The notes: generated by a model not told the origin, from the letters alone. 64,000 nucleotides of DNA from Megalonaias nervosa (GCA_016617855.1 JAECUM010001915.1:62001-126000), one strand, 5' to 3'. Numbered from the stretch's first letter, positions 16,786 through 26,786 are shown. Numbers and translations are program-made.

Positions 16786-19700
16786 CTATCGGTCTTGAAC
16801 GTTGTCATTTTTTATATGCTGACCAATATCGTCGTGACCGTACGGTAAAGTGAAGTGATTGGGAAGCCGTACTCGCTTCTGGTACACGATTTGATAGACT
16901 TTTTCCAAGGGTCGACTAACGATTTGGTGTGTGGGTAAACGTACAATCTTGTGCGGTTCGTGGGTGGTCACTTTAAAATTTCCATCCTGTCCAGACTGCA
17001 AGGCTTCTTTCAAGACGCCAAAGTTCACCAGTCGACTGGTTCGATAATTCAGAGTCAATCCTTTCACTTTACACTCCGTGTGTACTTCTCCTTGTGGGTC
17101 TCGGTATTCGTAGCCGTAATCTTTGGGACCGCCACTTGCAAAACTTAGAATCTTGTCGTCGGGATGCTCGTCCGTCCAGGCTCCTAAACGGTCTCCTTCG
17201 ATGACAGGGTGAGGTTGACCCAGACGATGGATGTAGATGCCACTGTCCCTCTCAAAATACAGCACACGATCTCCTAACAGTTCTAAAGCTTCGTACAGTT
17301 TAAACGAGCATGGGCTGTCACGTAAGCCGCAATGATGACATTTCCAAATTCGTCGGCTTCTACAAAGTCCAGTTCTTCTTCGTAATTGACTAAGATCAGG
17401 TCCTCACGTACGACGTCCACGTGTTTCATGTATTTGGTTTTGTCGTGAATCATCTGCCAAATACTCTGTCTTGGGTAAACACGGTCGTTGTGCCATTTTG
17501 CCCCACAAGCAATTTAATATCACTTTGGAAAACGATCGCCTTCCTTCGTTTTTCTCGATGTGGTCTGCGAAAATGCCTTTTTGAGTCTCGTCGCCCTTGT
17601 GGTATTTTTCTGTCTTGGGAAAGTGGTAAATTTCGTACACTTCTAACAGTTGGTATCCCAGGTCCAGAGCTTTGAACAATTCCACGCTGACCCACGTTCC
17701 TGTCAAGGTGCGTTCTTCCTGAGTGTGCTGAGAAGGTTGGTCTTGGTTGCACGTTTTGGCGCAAGTACGGCACAAGGGAAACATCAGGTTTCCTTGGCAA
17801 TGGTGAGGTAAAACGCGATGGTACAAGTACGTGGGAGGCAACACTTTACATTTGATCAATCCTTCGTATTGGCTAATGTTGTCCAGATCAATGTGTTCCG
17901 TCAGCAATTACGGGTGCCTGCGGGAAAGTGACAGTATTTGCACACGTACGGATACAGAGAACACACGTCCAAGTATTAGATTTCTTCTCCTTTCTCTTCG
18001 TCGGCTTGGTACAGCAAACAGGTGGCATTCGTCCGTCCTCCGTACAAACTGTTCCTTGGGTTCAGTGGGTCCACCAGCTTGTAACTTTCCACGATGCGCT
18101 TAAACTCGGGATCGGTTTTCAAACGGTGATCGTACTCGTGTTTCCACATTTCTACTACATTTCTACCACTTGGTATCCTTGCTCTTCTAACTTCAATCGC
18201 CGCTGACAAGTGGCCTGGTACAAGTCTTCCATGGTTCGTTGCAAAAACTGATTTTTAGTGTTACGTTGAGGGTAACAGATGGGGCATCCGTGAAATAAAC
18301 AGCCGTGAAATTCGTACACAATCTGGGGGTTTTCTAAGTCCCAACCATCCACTGAATACCTTCCGATGGCTTTTTCCCCTCCTCCGATGCGAGCATGTTG
18401 GATCCATTTGTCTTCCTTGTCGCATAAGCAATGTAACCAGCGTAGGGCTTCGACCGAGTATTGACGTTTGACAAAGTTGGTCGTTTGAGGACTGATGACA
18501 GCTAGGGTGTTTTCGGGCATGAATCGTTGGCGGTACACTAAGGAACACGCTTTGGCAATGGTGCAGGCTTCTTTCAAAGGATCGATCCCTCCGTGCTCCA
18601 TGAATAATTCCCGAAATTTTCCACAGCAACGCCGTAAAATGTCCACGTCGGAACGACAATATTTTAACATTTCTTCCTGAAAGTCGAAGGGGTCCGAGGC
18701 GTGAGTCTGGTACCATGCGTAGAAAGCTTCTCGTTGTTCGGTGCACATGTTGTCGGGGTCGTAATAGTGAGCTTCAGGCAAATGGGGTAGAATGGCATGT
18801 TGATTGACTTCGGTATTGAAAAAGTGCGGAAAATAGCCTTTGGCCATTTCTGTCACTCCAAACATTTTAGGCATGCGACTCAAAGGCATGGTCAAGTAAC
18901 TCGAATCTTTAAACTCCATTTGTCCCACTTGCATGGAAATGATTTTGGCTCCGTTCAAAATGACTTTAGGACGTTCGGTACTTTGTTCCGTATAGTATCT
19001 GAGGAGAAATTGTCCATCGTATCCCGAGAAAATGTGAGCCATGACCGTGGCATAGCGATGACAATCTCCATAACGTTCGATGTCTTCTTGGCTCCACGTC
19101 TCGTCGATAGGGTTTAAGATCCAATGGGCAAAATCGGTCAGCGTGTTTGGTCCCCGAAAGATTTTTTCACGTCCTCCAGGAATCTTGCTACAGTGAGGGC
19201 AATGAGTCAAGATAGGCTCTTGGATGCACTTCTCACACGCTCGGTGAACCACGCAGAAATTAGGAATGTGAATACCAGTCTCTTGCATGCATTCGAAATC
19301 GAACAAGATGAAATTCCCTTTCTTCTTGTGGTCATCTTCTTCCTGTTGGGGTTGGTATTTTTGAATGTAGCATTCGTGTTTCAAGTCCACGATTTGGCGA
19401 CAAATGTGACATCGTTTCGTTCCTGGACAGACGTGAGACTTGGCACAATTGGTACGTATGCCTTGTCCACAAGTAGGGCGCAATCTCAGGAGCTGACAAG
19501 CACTTTTCTGCTGTGAACCTTGCGTCTTCAGATGTTGTTGGTAACAGGTAGGGCTGACAAACGTGCGCTGACAAGTTGGGCAATGTACTCGTTCTTGTCC
19601 TTGGTCAAGACAGGGCTAAAGGGCTAAACATCCTGAGCATTTCGATCCACAATGCTTGTGTTGCTCTCGATTGTTATAGCCATATTCACATTTCTCACAG

Positions 19701-20728
19701 TAATAACTGTATCCCATAAATGCAGTGATACTGGTGATGGCATCAAAATGTTCATCGTGATGATAGACGTGAATGTATTTTCCGTCTTTGAAATCATTCC
19801 CTCGGAACAACAGAGGTCCGCACACTTCTTGAGGGTGCACTTTCAAGGTGTAACGAGGAGACAAGACGTGTTGCAACTTTTGCATTTCAGGAATGCCACA
19901 GGGTGTGTCTTTGGAAAGGCCGTCTTGCTGTAACAGGAGTTCTGCTTCTCTTCGTTGCTTGGATCGGCTAGATTTTTTAATAGTTTGCCAGGCTCTTTTC
20001 CATTCTGCCGTGTCGTTCTTGTCGGCATACGTTCGTCCCACCACGATGGCACGGGCTAAACACATCTTGTCTTGAGGGTTGTTAATTCGGACGAGGCTCC
20101 TTTTGATGATGCGAAGGTTGTCCACCAATAACACTTTTTTGCCATGTCCTGTCCCTTGGGGAAGAGAAACGTGGGTCATGAACAGTGTCGCTTTTCCGTC
20201 GGTGATGTGAAACGTGTCGTTGGATTGCTGCACGTGTTGAATCTTGTCGATGATTTTGGAAGGTGTCAATTCTGATGGACTGCTAAACTCGATCCAAACG
20301 GGGGACTTCAAACTGTCGTGATGAATGGAAAATCTAAAGTGATCGTCTTCTTTGGCTTCACATTGCCGTTTCAGTCTGGTTAACAAAGAATCCCACACAT
20401 CGGTGATGAACCCTTCTGCTTTCCCCAACGGTTCGTCGGACTTGAAATCTTTAAACTTCACCGCGTACGAGTAGGCCGTAGTTTTAAATTTTCTGGAGGA
20501 GCGTTTGTCAATCTCTCGAATGTGGTAGTACTTTTTAGAGTTTACTGGTGGTGATGGACTTTGACTGGGTGTAGACTCTCTGGGCCTAGATTCTGGCTCA
20601 CTCATCTCATCTTCAAAATCGCTGGCATGAATTTGAGCCGAGACTTCAGCTACTGTACGAGGCGATAAATCACGTTTCTGCCTCTTACTTTCTTCTCCTT
20701 TCTTTACGAAATGATGCGATGGTTTCAT
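16786..20728 (-). pseudogene. Protein-primed DNA polymerase B, multiple lesions
   Basis: ATG at 20,728 opens 370 codons with a Cys-rich end (YYCEKCEYGYNNREQH), closed by TAG at 19,616 in an 8-nt tandem duplication (GGGCTAAA twice). The same frame resumes at 19,615 and runs to 18,155 with exonuclease motifs FDFE, FSGYDGQF and YCRSDVDIL, and an inserted GCLFHGCPICY endonuclease-like segment. An 11-nt tandem duplication near 18,160-18,180 shifts the frame. A TAA at 17,976 precedes motif A (YLDVCSLYPYV), followed by further shifts near 17,905 and 17,400-17,270. The finger region near LNCLWGK looks shortened. Motif C reads YFERDS instead of the catalytic YxDTDS. Replication by this copy is not expected. 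Confidence 0.92.
16807..16816 (-). promoter_or_regulatory. TATA box for the BIR gene
   Basis: 54 nt before the ATG at 16,753, overlapping the last codons of the polymerase frame. Confidence 0.5.
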
Positions 20729-20863
20729 CTTGACAGCAAAACGTCAAATGACTACATTTGAAACGCCATAGAACCCTATATATCCATGTTAGGCTTAGTG
20801 CATATATAAAGGGCTGGTGCCTTCCCTCTCAGTATTCATTTCACTCTCAAGCCGACCAGCACG
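20729..20863. promoter_or_regulatory. Divergent promoter: polymerase / CCHC gene
   Basis: A TATATA box near 20,776-20,784 (minus) faces the polymerase ATG and TATATAAA at 20,803-20,810 (plus) lies 54 nt before the CCHC gene ATG. The two boxes are only about 20 nt apart, so the genes are likely co-regulated. Confidence 0.7.
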
Positions 20864-21298
20864 ATGGAAGAACCCACACAAATCAAACTTCTGATTAGAG
20901 CTTTGCGAGGTGTCATACGAAAGTTTTCTTCAGACAAGCCGACGGACTACTCTCCCTCCTTTCGAGATAAAAGTCAAGATACTTGCTATATCTGTCAGAA
21001 GAAAGGGCATTGGGCTACAGAATGTACAGACCGTCAAAAAAGCAAGACCAGTGTCAGAAAAGACAAAAGTCAGGATACCTGTTATCATTGTCAAGAGAAA
21101 GGACATTGGTCTTTAGATTGCCCTAGGAAACAACAGGAGCAGGAGGAGGAAGAAGAAGAAGAATTGCCCTCGGCAAAGGAAGAACCCCGATACGTTCAGA
21201 AAGAGAACATAGAAAAGAAACGAAGACGAGACAAAAGTGAGGAAGAAGAGGAGGAAAAACTTGTGAAAGTGAAGAAAATCAGAAAACAGAGAGAGTGA
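20864..21298 (+). CDS. Two-CCHC zinc-knuckle protein
   Basis: 144 residues, intact. Zinc knuckles CYICQKKGHWATEC (residues 41-54) and CYHCQEKGHWSLDC (73-86) both fit C-x2-C-x4-H-x4-C, the single-stranded nucleic acid binding motif best known from retroviral nucleocapsid and CNBP. The surrounding sequence repeats (KSQDTCY), showing internal duplication. The C-terminal half alternates acidic runs and Lys/Arg clusters. No histone-like stem-loop or clear AATAAA was found downstream. A role in DNA replication or RNA control is inference. Confidence 0.85.
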   Translation: MEEPTQIKLLIRALRGVIRKFSSDKPTDYSPSFRDKSQDTCYICQKKGHWATECTDRQKSKTSVRKDKSQDTCYHCQEKGHWSLDCPRKQQEQEEEEEEELPSAKEEPRYVQKENIEKKRRRDKSEEEEEEKLVKVKKIRKQRE

Positions 21299-21540
21299 AA
21301 GAAGAAAAAAGACACAGAAGAAGTCTATGAACTTTTTTAAAGTGTTGTGTTGTGTTGTGATATTGGATTGTAAAATGTGTACCAGAATAGACCAGGCTGA
21401 AAAAAGACGTAAGTGTCTCTTGGTTTTGATTGTTAGAATAATAAGGGCCTACACTCACGCACTCACAACACGTACATCATAGGGTTAAACAAGGGGTTTT
21501 TTTTGAGTTTTAATTGATTTTGGCAAAATGAATATTATCT
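21299..21540. other. Intergenic region with GTGTT repeats
   Basis: Contains a short (GTGTT)n tract at ~21,342-21,358. I see no gene, hairpin or poly(A) signal that would clearly end the CCHC transcript. Confidence 0.4.
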
Positions 21541-21559
21541 CTTTTCGAAAGAAGTGAGT

Positions 21560-21575
21560 GGTCCTGAAAAGGACC
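21560..21575 (-). terminator. Histone-type 3' stem-loop C
   Basis: Minus strand reads GGTCCTTTTCAGGACC: perfect 6-bp stem and TTTC loop, ACTCA flank, and TTTCGAAAAGAGATAA downstream. Starts 32 nt after the stop at 21,607. Confidence 0.85.
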
Positions 21576-21606
21576 GTTGGGTGTTTGTTTTTTTCTTAGA
21601 ACAAAC

Positions 21607-22239
21607 TCAGGAACGAGAAGCAATCAATTTTAACTGCCTTAAGCCTTTACCACGGCCAAAGCCTACTTGTGGACTTGCTCCTTTTAATGATTTGGTAGAA
21701 ATCACTAGGGGTGGTATCTCTGGTGCAGTAACAGGGTTAGACTGTTTGGCTCGGGAAGGTCTTTTTCTCTTGGGTCGTAATAAAGAAGTCTGATACATTT
21801 GTTTCAGACTTCTTAACTCGGCCAAAATGTCCAAGAGTACCGTTACCGTTTGAGGTTCACTGTTCTCCCTCTCTCCTAGACCTTGTTTCTTCTCTACTGC
21901 TTCTTCTTCCTGTCGTTTCCTCCTTGCCTCTTCTTCTTCTCGCTGTTGCTGTTCAAGGAGAAATGTTTGTTCTGCCTCTTTCTGCTGCTGTAAAAATTTC
22001 TCCAATTCTTTTTTCTGTCTTTGTTTAAAATCCTCGACGTGTGGTAAAGAAGGAGAAGGTGGCGAAGGTACTAGTACTGGAACAAATTCTTGCGAAGAGA
22101 GAAAATCTACTAAATCCCCATTGAAATCAACCTCTTCTGGTAGTAGTCCTGTGTTAACTTTGGTAGCCACTGCTATGCCATCGCTTTTCGTCTTCACAGC
22201 CGGTGCACCCCAATTCATTGTCTTCTTAGTTTCCGTCAT
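21607..22239 (-). CDS. Coiled-coil protein, early-type gene
   Basis: 210 residues, intact, from the ATG at 22,239. A long charged coiled coil occupies roughly residues 68-125 (KQRQKKELEKFLQQQKEAEQ, EEEEARRKRQEEEA), followed by a leucine zipper-like stretch (VTVLLDILAELRSLKQM) and a basic segment RPKRKRPSRAK that could be a nuclear signal. Shared promoter region with the divergent 22,473 gene, including a CRE. Ends in stem-loop C. No family recognised; an early regulatory or assembly role is inference. Confidence 0.75.
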   Translation of the reverse strand: MTETKKTMNWGAPAVKTKSDGIAVATKVNTGLLPEEVDFNGDLVDFLSSQEFVPVLVPSPPSPSLPHVEDFKQRQKKELEKFLQQQKEAEQTFLLEQQQREEEEARRKRQEEEAVEKKQGLGERENSEPQTVTVLLDILAELRSLKQMYQTSLLRPKRKRPSRAKQSNPVTAPEIPPLVISTKSLKGASPQVGFGRGKGLRQLKLIASRS

Positions 22240-22472
22240 GTTTCACAAAACAATGCCGCATCGATTCACTGCGCACAGACGCTAGCGCACCTATATAGGG
22301 AATGTGACGTCACAGGTAGCTCTCTTTGGATTGGAAGACAGACTCCGCGAAGTGACTGAATTTTGTAACGCATGTTGGGATTGGTGGACAATTTCAATCC
22401 GTTTCGATCCGGTCTTCCACTATAAATAAACGCAGTTCACTTTATTCCCTTCACCAGTTCCTCGTCACAAAG
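22240..22472. promoter_or_regulatory. Divergent early promoter with palindromic CRE
   Basis: CTATATAGG at 22,291-22,299 serves the minus gene at 22,239; TATAAATAAA at 22,421-22,430 lies 43 nt before the plus gene at 22,473. Between them TGACGTCA at 22,305-22,312 is a perfect CREB/ATF site. Another TGACGTCA is at 22,918-22,925 near the right TIR. Confidence 0.75.
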
Positions 22473-22706
22473 ATGTGGACCAACGTTGAATCGTCTACTC
22501 TGGTATCGTCGATGCTGTTCCGTACGGACTTACCCATGTATGTGAGATCATCATGGAGAATCATTAGGATCACCGAGACAAGCGTTTGGAAAAGAAGGAC
22601 CTATGTGGAAAGACAAGGCTGTCTGAAGCGAGTTCTGATTTATGGACCAGAGGTTAGACGAAGTTTGAGAAAGAGAAGAAGACCTATGCGATGCCCTCTA
22701 TGTTAA
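22473..22706 (+). CDS. Small basic protein with histone-like 3' end
   Basis: 77 residues, intact. The C-terminal half is strongly basic (RRSLRKRRRPMRCPLC) and the protein has scattered Trp and Val. No family recognised. The gene is short and intronless, starts behind a clear TATA box and ends 27 nt before a perfect stem-loop, copying the layout of a replication-dependent histone gene although the protein is not a histone. It is the last gene before the right TIR. Confidence 0.65.
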   Translation: MWTNVESSTLVSSMLFRTDLPMYVRSSWRIIRITETSVWKRRTYVERQGCLKRVLIYGPEVRRSLRKRRRPMRCPLC

Positions 22707-22733
22707 CGGAATGGTGTTAACATAACAAACAAC

Positions 22734-22749
22734 GGCCCTTTTCAGGGCC
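22734..22749 (+). terminator. Histone-type 3' stem-loop D
   Basis: GGCCCTTTTCAGGGCC: perfect 6-bp stem and TTTC loop, ACTCCA flank, then CTCGAAAAGATA about 8 nt downstream. Starts 27 nt after the stop of the 22,473 gene. Confidence 0.87.
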
Positions 22750-22953
22750 ACTCCACTGCCTCGAAAAGATATTTATTCTCACGTTGCCTATCTATGTGTG
22801 TTATCTACATGTTTATCTATGTCTCTGTCTCTCTATTGTATTTGTCCCTCCCTAGAGTGGTAGCTGCGCGTATTCAGGTCAGCCCCTTGCTACATTGTTA
22901 CCAATCTCCAGTACCGTGACGTCATGCCACCTGTTCCATTCCTATTGTCCCTT
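22750..22953. other. Sub-terminal region of Polinton 1
   Basis: No gene. Holds the downstream element of stem-loop D, pyrimidine-rich CTCTGTCTCTC-type runs and a TGACGTCA site at 22,918-22,925. Confidence 0.5.
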
Positions 22954-23088
22954 TACAAAATTCCCATTGTCCGTATATGAGCTCAGGGTGATTTTTTGTC
23001 CGTATAAATCGTGTCCGTATATGAGGCGGGGGGTGGGTGGTCTGTAATGTTAATTCCCATTGTCCGTATACTACCCCCATATACTACT
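22954..23088 (-). repeat. Polinton 1 right terminal inverted repeat
   Basis: Reverse complement of the left TIR, with a small G-rich difference near 23,020-23,040 and one change in the terminal ten bases' neighbour region. Carries the same ATACGGACA iterations. Confidence 0.92.
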
Positions 23089-23094
23089 GGTAAT
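23089..23094. repeat. Target-site duplication GGTAAT, right copy
   Basis: Exact copy of 3819-3824, immediately outside the TIR. Confidence 0.93.
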
Positions 23095-23150
23095 ATCGTT
23101 GGCTTTCCAACCCATTACTGGTATATTTCGTGGGTTCGAACCCCGGAATT
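23095..23150 (+). other. B-box half of the split tRNA-like repeat
   Basis: GGTTCGAACCC at 23,133-23,143 is a textbook B box, preceded by a GTTGG/CCAAC mini-stem. Continues 3' into sequence (to about 23,400) that may be the body of a tRNA-derived SINE; similarity to a known family could not be checked. Confidence 0.5.
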
Positions 23151-23484
23151 GACATATTGCTGGTGAGTTAAACCTGAAGTTATTGAAGGGGGAGGGGGCG
23201 CAGCCCAAGCGTTCGAAAGTCAACCGGAAAACGTACTGATTGCTGACAATTTGCGCATATCCATCACCAGTCGAAACTGGCGGTGGTGCGGTTTAGAACC
23301 ACCTCGGGTTCGCCTGGGGATCGGTATGCAGAAAATTGTAAGAAATCAGTACGTATCCTGTTGACCGTAGAAACATAGGCTGCGCGAAGTTTATGGACAA
23401 CCTTCTGAATTTCTAGTATTTCGTTTCGTATCTAGGAATTCACTGGGGGTATGTTCATGTGACCATAAAAGGAAAACACCCTCC

Positions 23485-23499
23485 CCCCCCCCCCCCCGC
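23485..23499. repeat. Poly(C) tract
   Basis: Run of about 14 C within 23,484-23,499. Confidence 0.85.
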
Positions 23500-23809
23500 T
23501 TTATGGTAAAAATACACAGTAGAGGTAAAGAGCCCCAAAATAGCCAGAAATACATGAAAAATCCAAAAGTAAAAATAGACCTATGGAAGGGTACCCGATG
23601 AAAGCAGAAATTGAAATGAGAAAACCTCACTGAAGCTTACCCCATGAATGAATATAAACTGGCACAAACAAACAAAAAACTGGCAATAAATCGGCAGCTA
23701 AACTGGCACAGACAAGAAATTCAGCCTCTAATGTCTATTTTGCTGCTTAAAATAATATAATAATTAACTATACAGACGTTTTTGTTATAACGATTGGTTT
23801 ACTGAAACA

Positions 23810-24215
23810 AAGCCTTGAATTTTTTGCGTCATTTTCACTTGGTCTTCTCGCCATATGGTCGATTAAACCCACTATGATGTTCATACCACGACTGAAAAAT
23901 AAAATAAAATAGCACATAAAATAAACATCACGATGTGTTACATATAGTTATATTACCATGCGTTGGTCAATACAACGATTCCATTTGTTTTTACGTCATT
24001 TTTTTTTTTTTCATCTGGTCTGGCCGCCATATTTCTCTGTTCACCTCCTGTGCTGCTTACTTACCACCCGCATACAAAAGGTTAGTGGAAATAAATTGAA
24101 TAACTAGTGAGCAACCGATAGTACTACAATGTTTGGGCGGAAAACTAGCACAAATAGTGCCAAACAACGTTTGTGTCCTCCACCAATAATGTCAGAAAGA
24201 AAAAGGCGGAAATCA
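23810..24215 (-). repeat. Right arm of the inverted repeat around Polinton 1
   Basis: Reverse complement resembles 370-900 (see there): GGCGGCCAGACCAG, CCAACGCATGGTAATATA and the CCGCCTTTTTCTTTCTGACATTA region all recur. The arm on this side keeps an AG-ended pyrimidine tract before TCGTGGTATGAAC, as an exon-intron edge would. Confidence 0.7.
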
Positions 24216-24219
24216 ACTG

Positions 24220-26235
24220 TTTGGTTTATCCATGGTGATACTGCGATGCTACGTAGTTCACAATATTTCTGGTAGATGGAGCTAGTGGTGCTTTCTTAGC
24301 CTCGCATTTTCCACCACCAACACTTCCTCACGCGTCGGATCCCTCCGTGAGTGACGTCATATGTGGACGGACTCTTTTAAAAATTTACCGTTAAAGGCAA
24401 TGAAGAGAAAAATAACCAAGTGGAGTTAGCAGTCTTTTGAGAAATGCATATCTTAAAGGAGGTCAAGTTGCATTCTCTCCCGAACCTGGTCATTCCGTAA
24501 CAAAGTCGTTTCGTACCCAGACGAGTCGCTTCATACCCAAACCAATGGTTGTTTCGTACTCAATGCTATAGTCGTTTCGTACCTAAAGTACAAACGTAAC
24601 CACTAATGTCAATAAAAAAAAAAAAAAAAAATATTTCATACGTATTTCAAACTGTTGTAATGACCATGGCTAGAGTTAACAATGACTAGGATACTATTTT
24701 CAGTCTTTGCTTCTATTAAGTTTGTTTTTATAAATATGGTACATATGAATATGAATTATAATGTTCACTTACAAAGCATAGCAATTATATTTATCCCTAA
24801 TGTATATGGACTGTCAAACTAGCAGCCAAACCTGGCAACCGATCTTAAGATGTGTAACCTATTTTCGAGGTAGAGGTTCTTTCGGTAAAATGTCTTTGAA
24901 AGTCTGTCATAAAGTTTTCAGAGTGTACTGTTTAGCTTGTCTGCTACACATGTTATGCTCTTATGCTATTACTATTTGTAATTTATGTAAAATACCTACA
25001 AAATCATGACGAGAAACGTCCATGTATATCCTTGTATCACGATGTCCGCAATTTTGGATTAGCATGAGTTTTTCATATTTTGAAATTCTATTCTATATTT
25101 TCGCATTTGCAGTTCTTCTCTCTAATGATAGTAGGGTACTGATAAGAAAGTAATTTCCATGTTTTAGTGATAACATCGTTGCAATACCGTTGTATCAATG
25201 TATGCAATTCATGTTTTGATGCGACAAACGTAGGCGTCTGCATCAAGTGCAGAACCCGCGTCTACATGAACCGATTCAATTATTCAAGACTTTAGTTATC
25301 ATCATAAAGTTTAATTTCACATAAACTTGAGCTCATAAAATGTTCTTATTTGTTTCATAGACAAGCCATACAGTATTCAGATACTTATTGTTATGTAATT
25401 TGTGTGTTTGTAATGTTGACATTGTATACCATGCAAAACTGTATTGTTTACAATGCAATACTCGGCACACAATACAAGACACTGATTGGTTACATGGGTT
25501 GCCGTGCATTCAGCAATTGGTTGAATTGTCTCACGTGGTGTCTGGGGAAGATTATAAATAGGGGAGCGCTGTCAAAAGCCCAGCCTGGGGCCAAGGGCTA
25601 TAATCAGTCGCGAAGCATTCAGTGCATAGGCGACTTTAATCCATGGGATTGTTACTCAGGCAGCTGACGAGTACAGTCGACGCCAGAATTCAAAGTGACA
25701 GAGAAAAGCAAGGTGTCGAGTTAGTACATTTTGGATCTTTAAAAATAGCACATTACAATACCAAGTAAACAAGAATAATAGATTTATTCCAACAAGAATA
25801 GATTGTAACAGTTGCCTCCCACCACACCTGACAGCCCCCCCCCCCTCCAGTTTGTTTTATTAGAATTACATAATCCGGTTGTACACAATAACTATAGCTC
25901 TTATTTATTTATTTATTTTTAGAAATCATTATACATTGTCAAATTGTTCTCGATTTTATGTTGATGATATAAAACCTCTTCCATCGCCCCACCCCAAACT
26001 TTTGACCTTTTCTAACGTAACACTCTGTTCCTATCTACAAATATATGTAGCACCCTTAAGGACCAAATAGGGCCTTACACTGTTTAAAGCTGTTCAATGT
26101 TTCATTACAGGTATTACCATGTGCGAGTGAGTATCTTTGGATCGCCAAAATAAAACATTGTAATATAATAGCATATGCAAGTTTTATTTCATCAGAATAA
26201 ACTATTTCTATGTGGCTTTTATTTTTCCTTTGTGA
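24220..26235. other. Spacer between the two Polintons, no clear gene
   Basis: AT-rich. Contains a TCGTTTCGTACCC tandem motif (24,500-24,592), a poly(A) run near 24,614, and a segment with TATAAATAGG at 25,553 and an AATAATAG site near 25,772 that could be a degenerate LTR (about 25,410-25,812, TGTAATG...TTGTAACA), unproven. A long frame at 25,350-25,667 shows no family and is not called. Confidence 0.4.
24500..24592 (-). repeat. TCGTTTCGTACCC short tandem motif (arm 1)
   Basis: Three to four spaced copies of TCGTTTCGTACC or close variants; matches in inverted orientation the array at 43,990-44,135, together with the flanking CATTCTCTCC and GGTCATTCCGTA. Confidence 0.7.
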
Positions 26236-26236
26236 T

Positions 26237-26275
26237 AGAGAGATAGAGAGATAGATAGATAGATAGATAGATAGA
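26237..26275. repeat. (GATA)n microsatellite
   Basis: GATAGAGA followed by GATA units. Confidence 0.9.
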
Positions 26276-26514
26276 GGCATATAGAATTACAAAGGTAATT
26301 ACACGAACGGTAAATGCTAAAATTAATCTACGCGTTAGTGAAATAACGGCTATATATAAATGGATAATAATAATAATAATAATAGGAACATAAGTAGTAA
26401 GAGGAAATGATGTTTCCATCTCAGAGACCCCATCCCCTCCCAAATTGGAGATGGGGAAAGAGGTTCCTGGACCTCAGGATTTATTTCTATTTAAACAATA
26501 AAATATAATACAAT

Positions 26515-26786
26515 ATTATAAAGCGCCAATAAAAAGTGTTGGATTTAATCTAACAAACAGAACTTTTAAAAGATTTAGTTCTATTAAATCAGCTTCGAGA
26601 TATACTGGTATAAAACCTAAAATAATAAGCGATTGTATTAAAAACGTTGGTTATCATTTATCGAGCAATTACGGATCAATGTGGTTGTTTACTGACGAAA
26701 ACGATAAGCGAATAGCGGGCTGGACAACTGATCCAGTGTTATTCATCGACAACGTCGCTGATGCTTTATTTGATAATGACATTTAG
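26515..26786 (+). pseudogene. NUMOD-like DNA-binding protein, left TIR copy, start lost
   Basis: Same protein as 43,004-43,285 but a five-base deletion removes the ATG, and a few residues differ. The SIKSASRYTGIKP helix-turn-helix-like core is kept. Confidence 0.7.

Larger units (their letters stand above)
3825..23088. mobile_element. Polinton 1 (Maverick/adintovirus-like), complete ends
   Basis: A 19,264-bp element bounded by terminal inverted repeats beginning AGTAGTATAT and by perfect GGTAAT duplications. It carries the family's core set: adenain-like protease, double-jelly-roll capsid, penton, retroviral-type integrase with chromodomain, FtsK/A32-type packaging ATPase and protein-primed DNA polymerase B, plus basic virion core proteins. 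GC content is visibly higher than in its surroundings and in element 2. Most lesions are single stops or one-nucleotide shifts in otherwise open frames, so the insertion looks fairly young but no longer competent. Confidence 0.95.

Noticed and set aside
19332..19583. Independent gene upstream of the exonuclease domain
   Set aside because: The polymerase frame with its Cys-rich N-terminal region occupies this stretch.
23095..23150. Intact tRNA gene disrupted by Polinton 1
   Set aside because: Acceptor stem pairing is weak even with the element ignored; a tRNA-derived repeat is more likely.
25350..25667. 105-codon gene between the Polintons
   Set aside because: No recognisable domain, odd composition and overlap with LTR-like promoter features; could be a solo LTR but ends and target duplication do not match.
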